Shown here in pieces: positions 1-7,181 of a stretch of 64,000 bases of DNA. The number at the start of each line of letters is the position of its first letter. Within the stretch, counting starts at the first letter, position 1. The position numbers and the translations under genes were made by a program. The stretch covers positions 149,123-213,122 of the forward strand of contig JAACPW010000003.1 of assembly GCA_009995225.1 (NCBI GenBank), read 5' to 3'. A model generated the notes under the pieces. It saw only the letters and a list, made by a program, of their open reading frames with translations. It had not been told where the DNA came from and did not search any database. The DNA is from Sphingomonadales bacterium (lineage in GTDB: Bacteria > Pseudomonadota > Alphaproteobacteria > Sphingomonadales > Sphingomonadaceae).

Positions 1-288
1 GTCGCCCAGCTTGCCCCAGTTTTCAAACTGAATACCCAGTTTGAAGGTACCGCCGACTTCGGCCAGCATCTCGCTTTCCGTGATGCCCAGCAGATCGTTG
101 AAGCCGACAAAGGGGGGAATCGTGGCTTCGCCCACGCCGACCGTCCCGATGGTTTCGGATTCGATCAGCGTGATTTCCACAGCCCTGCCAGCCTTGATGC
201 GCGACAGGGCGGCCGCTGCCATCCAACCGGCCGTGCCGCCGCCGACGATGATAATCCGTTCAATTGCCACGTTTTCCTCGATCCCCAT
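1..288 (-). CDS. Flavin-dependent tryptophan halogenase family protein, N-terminal part
   Basis: The reverse strand from 288 down to the window edge is an open frame of 96 codons with no stop. The first residues contain the FAD-binding motif GGGTAGWMAA, followed about 30 residues later by GVGEATIP. Both are signatures of tryptophan halogenases (PF04820). In sphingomonads and Caulobacter such proteins commonly sit beside TonB-dependent receptors and glycosidases, and their substrate there is usually unknown, so halogenation of free tryptophan should not be assumed. The ATG at 288 is the furthest upstream start; a GTG at 270 is possible. The C-terminal part lies outside the window. It is divergent from the TonB receptor at 465 and shares its 176-base regulatory spacer. 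Confidence 0.88.
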   Translation of the reverse strand, partial: MGIEENVAIERIIIVGGGTAGWMAAAALSRIKAGRAVEITLIESETIGTVGVGEATIPPFVGFNDLLGITESEMLAEVGGTFKLGIQFENWGKLGD

Positions 289-337
289 AAGGCCTCTGCC
301 GGCCACGCAGGCATGGGATACATCACCCCGCCAAGTG

Positions 338-366
338 TTGCCAGAATGCAATATGAACATAAGATT
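338..366 (+). promoter_or_regulatory. Putative sigma-70 promoter of the glucan TonB receptor
   Basis: TTGCCA at 338-343 and AAGATT at 361-366 are separated by 17 bases. The -35 element is good and the -10 element weak (three of six consensus bases). The LacI-type operator at 373-390 begins six bases after the -10, so a bound repressor would block initiation. The same TTGCCA-N17 arrangement recurs before the GH3 gene. Confidence 0.5.
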
Positions 367-372
367 ACAAGT

Positions 373-390
373 CTTGAGAACGCTCTCAAG
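373..390. promoter_or_regulatory. LacI-family operator upstream of TonB receptor/halogenase
   Basis: CTTGAGAACGCTCTCAAG is an 18-base near-perfect palindrome with 7-base arms CTTGAGA/TCTCAAG around a central CG. This is the usual shape of a LacI/GalR-family operator. It lies between the divergent halogenase and TonB receptor genes, and a LacI-family regulator is encoded at 4812-5891. Confidence 0.75.
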
Positions 391-464
391 ATCAGTTAGA
401 AGCGTCTCGCAGACCGCAGGGGCAGGCACGAATCTGTCGCGCGGCAAGGGGAGAGTGAAATATA

Positions 465-3400
465 ATGAACATCGCACCTGTTGCGCCGCGTCGGCGCCTG
501 TTCGCTCTTGGTACGGCATCCGCACTGGCGATTACCGCTGCCACTGCTGCCCCGGCTTGGGCGCAGGACGTCGAAGATACCGCGCCGGACGTTGCCGAAG
601 CCGCCGAGGAAGACGAGAACGCGATTATCGTCACCGGTTTTCGCGCGTCCTTGCAGTCTGCGCAAAACATCAAGCGCGATGCCGACACATTTGTCGATGT
701 CATCACCGCCGAGGACATTGGCGCGCTCCCCGACCGCTCTGTCGCCGAGGCGCTTCAGCGCGTGCCGGGCGTCAACATCGGCCGCTTTGAAAAGGCGTCT
801 GACCCCGACCGCTTCTCGGTCGAGGGCACGGGCGTCATCATCCGCGGGCTCAATTTCGTACGCTCGGAATTGAATGGCCGCGATATCTTCTCGGCCAATG
901 GCGGAACGGTGCTGAGCTTCAACGAAATCTCGCCCGAACTGCTGGGCCGGGTCGAAGTGTTCAAGAACCTGACCGCCGACATGGTCGAAGGCGGCATTGC
1001 CGGGACGGTCAACCTTGTCACCCGCAAGCCGCTCGACCGGCGCGGCACGCATCTGTCGGGCACGGTCGAAACCAATGTCGGCGATCTGGCCGACGAATGG
1101 TCGCCCGGCTTCTCGATGCTCGGCTCGACCACGCTTGAAGGGGATCGCGGTTCGCTCGGCCTGCAACTGGGCTATGCTCGCTCGGAACTGGTCAGCCGTA
1201 CCGATGCCTCACAGATCGCCGACCCGTGCTATCGCCCCTCCACCCTCGATGGCGCCTGCTTCCGCGTCCGGCCCGTCGGCAGCGGCGGGATCAGTGGGGG
1301 CCCACAGTTCACGCCCGACAACTTCCCGCCCGCAGGCGCGCTGGTCGTGCCCAAAGGGGCAGGCGTGCGCAGCACCGATCTGGAACGCGACCGCGAAGCC
1401 TGGTCGGGCGTGGTCCAGTATGAAAGCCCGAACCGCGATTTCCTCGTCACGTTCGAATGGTTGAAGGCCGACACGACCTTCTTCACCAAGGAAAATGCGG
1501 CCGTCGCGCTGGTCAATGATGACCTGCTGTTCCCCGTCCCGGCGGCAGGCAGCACCTGGGAGTTCGACGAAAACGGCCAGTTCGTTCGCGGTGTGCTGAG
1601 CCAGCGGATTGGCGATGCCTATGCCAACCCGTTTGGCCGAGGCGGCATCCCGCTCGAGCTGCTGCGGTTCGAACGCGAAACGCGGTCGTCCACCAAGGAC
1701 ATCTCGATCGACATCGACTGGAGCGTCACCGACCGCTTCCGGGTCAATTTCGAGGCGCAGCATATCGAATCGACCCAGAACCAGGATTCGATCATCGGCA
1801 CGATGAGCACCTGGGCGAATATTGATCTCGATGTGAGCGGCAAGGTGCCGCAGGTCCAGTTCCTCGCGCCTCCGGGCGCGCCGGCGGACTATTTCACCTC
1901 GGGCGAGAACACCTACTACTGGTTCCTGCTGGACAGCATCGCCCGCAACGAGGGCGCGCTGGATACCCTGCGCTTCGATGGCGAATACGACATCAGCGAC
2001 GACGGCTTCTTCAAGAAAATCAAGTTCGGTGCGCGCTGGTCGGAACGCGATCAGACCACGCGGGACACCAACTTCAGCACATGGGGCAACCTTTCGGCCG
2101 TGTGGGCGGGCCGGGCAGGGTGCGCACCGTGGAACGCCGGACCAGGTTGTGCCGCCACCGGCGGTTTCCAGCCGGGGCGCTATTTCACTGGCTTGCCGGG
2201 TCAGGAAAACGCGATTGCGGGCGGCGCCTTCGTCGATGAATTCCCCGGATTTTCCAACCTGCGCGATCCCTTTGGCGACGGCTTCCAGCGTGGCAATTCT
2301 CCCGCCCCGTTGCCGGGTGGCGGGTTCTTCTTTGGCGGGGACGATTTCCTTGGCGAATACCTGTCGGGCGAATCCGCACGTCAGGCGGGTGAACTCAACA
2401 CCTTCTCGCAGACGCCCAACCCGTTCTTCGGGGTGCGCAATCGCTCGTTCTTCAATAACGTCACGCAGCAAAACACCGTCTGCGATCCGTTCTGCGAACC
2501 GGAGATCAGCACCACCGCCGAAACCACGAAGGCTGCTTATGCGCGTCTGGATTACGGCACGGATTTCGACAACGGCTGGTCGTTGAGGGGCAACTTCGGC
2601 CTTCGCTACATCGAAACCGAAGTGCTGGCCGAGGGCCTGATCGGTCTTCCCAACCCGTTCTTCTTCGATAATCCCGAAGCGGGCGGAAATGGCGACGGGA
2701 CGGTGCAAGTCTCTGAAATCGCTGCTTCGTGTGACCGTGCGCAGAATCTCCCGGCTGACCAGCGACCTGCGTTCTGCGGCCTATCGGAAGCGCGTCGGGC
2801 CGAGTTCGCATCGAAATACACCGGCGAAATCATTACCATCGATGATCCGGTCACCTTCGACAACTGGCTGCCCAGCTTCAATGCGTTGCTCGATACCGGA
2901 AATGGCCTGTTGTTCCGCGCAGCCGTATCCAAGGGCATTTCGCGGCCCGATCTTGCAGACTTCCGTTCGGGCGGCGGTATCGGCGACAACACCGGCAACC
3001 TGCGTGCCGCAGGCACTCTGGATACAGGCCCGCTGTTCCAGCTATCTACCGGCAATCGCAATTTGATCCCGGTGGAATCCTGGAACTACGACCTTTCGGT
3101 GGAATGGTATTTCGCCGCCGTCGGATCCTTGACGGTCAATGCCTTCATGAAAGACATCAAGGGCGTGGTGAACCGGGGAGTCGATCTCACCACCTTTACA
3201 TCGCCCAGCGGCGTCGATGTCGAGGTTGAGCGGACCGGCCCTTCGAACAGTCAGGACGGGACGCTCAAGGGCATCGAATTTGCCTATCAGCATACCTTCG
3301 ACTTCCTGCCCGGCCTGCTCAGCGGGTTCGGCACGCAGCTGACCTACACCTATGTCGATGGCGGCGAGTTCCGGAACACCAATCCTGATGGCAATCAGAG

Positions 3401-3761
3401 CGACTTTGCGCCCTTCCAGCCGCTTGCCGGGATTTCGGAGCACACCGTCAACGCGACGCTGTTCTATGAAAAGGACTGGCTGTCGGCCCGTGCCGCCTAC
3501 AACTGGCGTTCGGCCTATCTGATCACACCACGCGATGACATTTTCCCGTTCTCGCCAATCTGGGGTGAAGATACGGGACAGCTCGACGCGTCGGTCTTTG
3601 TCAGCGTGATGGACGGGCTCAAGCTTGGCATGCAGGGCGTCAACCTGCTCGACGAGGTGTTCACCACCAGTCAGGTGATCGACTTTGACGGGACGCGGGT
3701 GCAGCGTTCGGCGTTCCGAAACGACCGCCGCTTCACCTTCCTGGCGCGGTTCGACTTTTAA
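465..3761 (+). CDS. TonB-dependent receptor, probable beta-glucan oligosaccharide importer
   Basis: This 1098-residue outer-membrane protein begins with a signal peptide (positive start, hydrophobic stretch, APAWAQ cleavage region near residue 34). A plug domain follows, with IIVTGFRASLQSA and IGALPDRSVAEALQRVPGV at about residues 50-105. The long beta-barrel ends in an aromatic residue (FLARFDF). Its length and plug sequence match the large carbohydrate TonB receptors of Caulobacter and sphingomonads. The ATG at 465 is preceded by AAGGGGAGAG at 446-455. The GH16 gene follows after 12 bases, so both are probably cotranscribed from the operator-controlled promoter upstream. Substrate is inferred from the GH16 and GH3 neighbours. 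Confidence 0.9.
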   Translation: MNIAPVAPRRRLFALGTASALAITAATAAPAWAQDVEDTAPDVAEAAEEDENAIIVTGFRASLQSAQNIKRDADTFVDVITAEDIGALPDRSVAEALQRVPGVNIGRFEKASDPDRFSVEGTGVIIRGLNFVRSELNGRDIFSANGGTVLSFNEISPELLGRVEVFKNLTADMVEGGIAGTVNLVTRKPLDRRGTHLSGTVETNVGDLADEWSPGFSMLGSTTLEGDRGSLGLQLGYARSELVSRTDASQIADPCYRPSTLDGACFRVRPVGSGGISGGPQFTPDNFPPAGALVVPKGAGVRSTDLERDREAWSGVVQYESPNRDFLVTFEWLKADTTFFTKENAAVALVNDDLLFPVPAAGSTWEFDENGQFVRGVLSQRIGDAYANPFGRGGIPLELLRFERETRSSTKDISIDIDWSVTDRFRVNFEAQHIESTQNQDSIIGTMSTWANIDLDVSGKVPQVQFLAPPGAPADYFTSGENTYYWFLLDSIARNEGALDTLRFDGEYDISDDGFFKKIKFGARWSERDQTTRDTNFSTWGNLSAVWAGRAGCAPWNAGPGCAATGGFQPGRYFTGLPGQENAIAGGAFVDEFPGFSNLRDPFGDGFQRGNSPAPLPGGGFFFGGDDFLGEYLSGESARQAGELNTFSQTPNPFFGVRNRSFFNNVTQQNTVCDPFCEPEISTTAETTKAAYARLDYGTDFDNGWSLRGNFGLRYIETEVLAEGLIGLPNPFFFDNPEAGGNGDGTVQVSEIAASCDRAQNLPADQRPAFCGLSEARRAEFASKYTGEIITIDDPVTFDNWLPSFNALLDTGNGLLFRAAVSKGISRPDLADFRSGGGIGDNTGNLRAAGTLDTGPLFQLSTGNRNLIPVESWNYDLSVEWYFAAVGSLTVNAFMKDIKGVVNRGVDLTTFTSPSGVDVEVERTGPSNSQDGTLKGIEFAYQHTFDFLPGLLSGFGTQLTYTYVDGGEFRNTNPDGNQSDFAPFQPLAGISEHTVNATLFYEKDWLSARAAYNWRSAYLITPRDDIFPFSPIWGEDTGQLDASVFVSVMDGLKLGMQGVNLLDEVFTTSQVIDFDGTRVQRSAFRNDRRFTFLARFDF

Positions 3762-3773
3762 GAGGGTAGATCG

Positions 3774-4772
3774 ATGATGATGGCAGGGCTGCGACAGGCG
3801 GGAACGCTATGCGCGGCCCTGCTTCTTTTAAACGGGTGTGCGGCTGCGGGTGATCCGCTGATCGCCACCACCCCGCTTGCCGTGGCCCCGCTCGAAGGGG
3901 CGGGTTGGGACCTGGTCTGGGCTGATGAGTTCGCCGGCAATAGTCTCGACCGGACGAAGTGGACGCCCGAAGTCTCGTGCTGGGGCGGCGGCAATAACGA
4001 GCGCCAATGCTATACCGACCGGCCCGATAACATCGCGGTGGAAAACGGAATGCTGGTGCTGAAGGCCCGCGCGGAGCCTTTCACTGGCCCCGCGCGCCCG
4101 CCCGAAATCGCGGACAATCCCAACTCCCGCGTGACGCAGCCCTACACTTCGGGAAAAGTGCGCACCATCGGGCTTCATGCGTGGCGTTACGGCCGTATCG
4201 AGGTGCGCGCCAAAGTGCCGCCGGGGCAGGGCACATGGCCTGCGGTGTGGATGATGCCGCAGGATAACGCCTATGGCGCGTGGCCGCGCTCGGGCGAGAT
4301 CGACATTCTCGAAGCGGTCAACATGGGCGCCGCTTGCAAGGAATGTGACGGCGGGCGCGGCGAGAACCGCACCATCAGCGCCTTGCATTTCGGCGATTTT
4401 GCCCCGGCCAACCGCTATATCGACAACCGGACCGCGCTGTCCGATCTGGCGCTGCCATCGGATGATTTCCATGTCTATTCCGTCGAGTGGGGCGAAGGGC
4501 TCATCCGCTTTTTGGTGGATGATCGGGTGCACCTCACCGTCACCGCCGATCAGTGGGACACTGCCAGCCCGCTGGCCAAGGGCAAGCCCGCCGCACCCTT
4601 CGATCAGCCCTTCTACGTCATGGCCAATCTGGCCGTGGGCGGCGGATTGTCGGAAAAAAACAACGCCAAGGGGGTTGCCGCGGGCAGCTTTCCCGCGCAG
4701 TTCGCTATCGACTGGATCAGGGTTTATCAGTGCGCCAGCGATCCCGAGACGGGAAGGGCCTGCATCAGGTAG
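3774..4772 (+). CDS. GH16 endo-beta-glucanase lipoprotein (laminarinase-like)
   Basis: The 332-residue product begins with a lipoprotein signal (hydrophobic stretch ending LLNGC), so it is probably anchored in a membrane and acts outside the cytoplasm. The GH16 catalytic motif EIDILE is at residues 175-180, with Glu175 as nucleophile, Asp177 and Glu180 as acid/base. It is preceded by the family's GxWPAxWMMP substrate-cleft segment at about 152-162. This form of the motif without an inserted Met is typical of beta-1,3- and 1,3-1,4-glucanases. Placed between a TonB receptor and a LacI regulator and upstream of a GH3 enzyme, it probably cuts laminarin-type glucan into importable oligosaccharides. 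Confidence 0.9.
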   Translation: MMMAGLRQAGTLCAALLLLNGCAAAGDPLIATTPLAVAPLEGAGWDLVWADEFAGNSLDRTKWTPEVSCWGGGNNERQCYTDRPDNIAVENGMLVLKARAEPFTGPARPPEIADNPNSRVTQPYTSGKVRTIGLHAWRYGRIEVRAKVPPGQGTWPAVWMMPQDNAYGAWPRSGEIDILEAVNMGAACKECDGGRGENRTISALHFGDFAPANRYIDNRTALSDLALPSDDFHVYSVEWGEGLIRFLVDDRVHLTVTADQWDTASPLAKGKPAAPFDQPFYVMANLAVGGGLSEKNNAKGVAAGSFPAQFAIDWIRVYQCASDPETGRACIR

Positions 4773-4811
4773 GCGTGCACGGGTGACAGGCGGGGCGGGA
4801 ACGGACAGCTA

Positions 4812-5891
4812 ATGGCGCGGGTGCGCAAGACAGTCACGATCAGGGACGTGGCGGAAGATGCGGGCGTTTCGCTCCAGACGGTAAGCCGGGTTGTGAACGG
4901 CGGGCCCAACGTGCGCCCCGAAATGCGCGACAAGGTGCGCGCTTCGATCGACCGGCTGGGTTATGTGCCGAGCCTGGCGGCGCAGCGGATGAGCGGTTCA
5001 CGCTCTTACATCATTCTCGCCATCAACGACCGCGAACGCACGCTGGCCGATTGGCGCGCGCGGCTCGGGACGGACTGGGTCGACCAGATGTTGCTGGGCG
5101 GCATCCTGACCTGCTCGCAGCACGGCTACCGGATGATGGTGGAACTGGTCGATACCCACTCCGACCATGTCGAGCGGGAACTGGGCGCAACGCTGTCCGC
5201 CTTGCAGCCCGATGGCGTGATCCTGACCCCACCACACTCGGAGAACCAGCTGATTACGGCGCTGCTGGCCGAACGCAAGATTCCCTTTGCGCGGATCGGA
5301 TCGAACGCGCCCGGACCGGGGATCGCGCTAACCATGGGGGATGAAGGCGCGGCGCATCTCGCCACCAGTCACCTGATTGCCCTGGGCCATGACCGCATCG
5401 CGATGATCGCGGGACCAACGCAATACAGCCTCAGTGGATGGCGGATCGAGGGCTGGAAGCGCGCCATGGCCGCGGCCGGGCTCCCGCATGATAGCCTGCT
5501 GGAGGTGGGGGATTTCGGGTACGAATCCGGGACTCGCGCGGCGCGCGCATTGCTTGATCGCAATCCCGATCTGACCGCGATCATCGCCTCGTCCGACCAG
5601 ATGGCGCTCGCCGCGCTCGAAGTGGCGCGCGAACGCGGGCTGGCCGTGCCGCACGATCTGTCGCTGATTTCCTTCGACAACACCCCGATCGTGCGCTTCT
5701 CGCAGCCGCCGCTGACCGCGATCGACCAGCCGATTGCCGAGACTGTCAGCCGCGCGGTGGAACAGTTGATTGCGCGCGGTCCGGATGGGGATGCGGACGC
5801 CGTGATCGAAGTGGCCGCGGGGCTGGTCGAGCGGTCCTCCACGGCCCGCCCACCGGCGAGGCCCGGCGTCACGGCATCGGGCCGGGCTTGA
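4812..5891 (+). CDS. LacI-family transcriptional regulator of the glucan locus
   Basis: This 359-residue protein has an N-terminal helix-turn-helix (VTIRDVAEDAGVSLQTVSRVVNG, residues 8-30) and hinge region (LGYVPSLAAQRM), both diagnostic for LacI. The rest is a periplasmic-binding-protein-like sensor domain with the C-terminal DLSLISFDNTP segment. It probably represses the surrounding genes through the two palindromic CG-centred sites at 373-390 and 7132-7149, with a glucan oligosaccharide as inducer. Its stop codon overlaps the TTG start of the MFS gene (TTGA), which suggests translational coupling. Confidence 0.92.
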   Translation: MARVRKTVTIRDVAEDAGVSLQTVSRVVNGGPNVRPEMRDKVRASIDRLGYVPSLAAQRMSGSRSYIILAINDRERTLADWRARLGTDWVDQMLLGGILTCSQHGYRMMVELVDTHSDHVERELGATLSALQPDGVILTPPHSENQLITALLAERKIPFARIGSNAPGPGIALTMGDEGAAHLATSHLIALGHDRIAMIAGPTQYSLSGWRIEGWKRAMAAAGLPHDSLLEVGDFGYESGTRAARALLDRNPDLTAIIASSDQMALAALEVARERGLAVPHDLSLISFDNTPIVRFSQPPLTAIDQPIAETVSRAVEQLIARGPDGDADAVIEVAAGLVERSSTARPPARPGVTASGRA

Positions 5892-7087
5892 TCGCCGACC
5901 CCGCCGCCGCACCACCCGAACGCCAGCCGGTCTGGTTCCTCGCGCTGTTCGCGCTCGCTTCCGCCGGGGGGGCGGTTGCCTACGTGCCGCTGCTGACCGT
6001 GCTGTTGCCGCAACGCATTGCCGACCTGCAAGGAAGCGAGGATGTCGCCGCGCTGGCGCAGGTCACCTTCCTCGGCGCGGTCATGGCGAGCCTCGCCAAT
6101 ATCGCCGTGGGCATCCTGAGCGATCGCAGCCGCACCCGCAGGCCGTGGATCATCGCCGGGCTGATTGCATCCAACCTGACGCTGCTGGCGGTGGGGGAGG
6201 CTACCTCCGTGTCGGACATCATCGTGCTGGTGATGGTCTGGCAGGTGGCGCTGAACCTGATGCTGTCGCCGCTGATGGCCTGGGCGGGGGATTGCTTCCC
6301 GGACGCGCAAAAGGGTGTGCTGGGCGGCGCCCTGGCGCTTGCGCCGGCTTTGGGAGCGGTTGCCGGATCGCTTGTCACCTTTGCCGGGCTGGTCGATCCG
6401 GCGGTGCGGCTGGGGTTCGTCGCGCTGCTGGTAAGCGCGATGGTGCTTCCCGCTGTGCTCTTCGGCAAGGGGCGGGTGCGCCCCGGCCTGATGATACCGG
6501 CACCGCGACCGGCCCACCCGCTGCCGTTTCGCCAGCGGGTTGTGGTGCGGATGTGGGCGGCGCGGTTGCTGGTGCAGGTGGCCGAAGGCGGAATGTTCGC
6601 CTTCCTGCTCTATTGGCTGCGCTCGCTTGCGCCGGATTATCCCGAAAACGGGGCGGCCAATATCTTCAGCTTCGTACTGATCTGCGCGGTGCCCTTGTCG
6701 CTGGTACTGGGCCGCTGGTCCGACCGGCATCGCCGCCCGATCCTGCCGCTGGTGGCTGCGGCGGTGCTGTGTGCCTGCGGGATGCTGGTGATGGCGGCGG
6801 CGGCCACCTTGACGCTCGCCATTGCCGGCTATGTCCTCTTTGCGATTGCGGCGGCGATTTTCCTTTCGCTGCATTCCGGGCAGACCCTGCGCGTGCTGCC
6901 CGCGCCCCAGAACCGCGCGCGCGATCTGGGCGTGTTCAACCTCACCAACACCGTGCCGGGGATGGTCATGCCGTGGCTGACCGTGCTGTTGGTGCCGCGC
7001 TTCGGCTATGACGCGCTGTTCGTGCTGTTTGCCGCGCTGTCACTGGCAAGCGCGGTGCTGCTGGCAGGCTTCATGCGCCGTCCGTGA
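5888..7087 (+). CDS. MFS transporter, probable oligosaccharide permease
   Basis: This hydrophobic protein of about 399 residues has the 12-helix pattern of the major facilitator superfamily. A motif-A-like loop (GILSDRSRTRRPW, about residues 75-87) follows helix 2 and a second (GRWSDRHRRP) sits in the C-terminal half. The start is a TTG whose last two bases form part of the LacI stop; no in-frame ATG is close. Between the glucan regulator and the GH3 beta-glucosidase, it is the best candidate for moving oligosaccharides or glucose across the inner membrane. The substrate is an inference from context. Confidence 0.82.
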   Translation: MIADPAAAPPERQPVWFLALFALASAGGAVAYVPLLTVLLPQRIADLQGSEDVAALAQVTFLGAVMASLANIAVGILSDRSRTRRPWIIAGLIASNLTLLAVGEATSVSDIIVLVMVWQVALNLMLSPLMAWAGDCFPDAQKGVLGGALALAPALGAVAGSLVTFAGLVDPAVRLGFVALLVSAMVLPAVLFGKGRVRPGLMIPAPRPAHPLPFRQRVVVRMWAARLLVQVAEGGMFAFLLYWLRSLAPDYPENGAANIFSFVLICAVPLSLVLGRWSDRHRRPILPLVAAAVLCACGMLVMAAAATLTLAIAGYVLFAIAAAIFLSLHSGQTLRVLPAPQNRARDLGVFNLTNTVPGMVMPWLTVLLVPRFGYDALFVLFAALSLASAVLLAGFMRRP

Positions 7088-7103
7088 GGGCGATGCTTGA
7101 TGC

Positions 7104-7149
7104 TTGCCAAAGCGCATGAGCGACGGCATAGTTTGATAACGTTCACAAA
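7104..7149 (+). promoter_or_regulatory. Promoter plus LacI-type operator of the GH3 gene
   Basis: TTGCCA at 7104-7109 and CATAGT at 7127-7132 are 17 bases apart. They are followed by TTTGATAACGTTCACAAA at 7132-7149, an imperfect palindrome centred on CG with TTTG/CAAA ends and an AACGTT core. This repeats the architecture seen before the TonB receptor, although the arm sequence differs. The site would let the GH3 gene be controlled separately but by the same or a related LacI repressor. Confidence 0.6.
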
Positions 7150-7181
7150 GAAAATTTGCGGTCTTGGGAGGGACTGACGGC

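Noticed and set aside
1209..2708. 499-residue minus-strand frame
   Set aside because: It is the antisense shadow of the TonB receptor at 465-3761, with Arg- and Ala-rich low-complexity content typical of GC-rich shadows.
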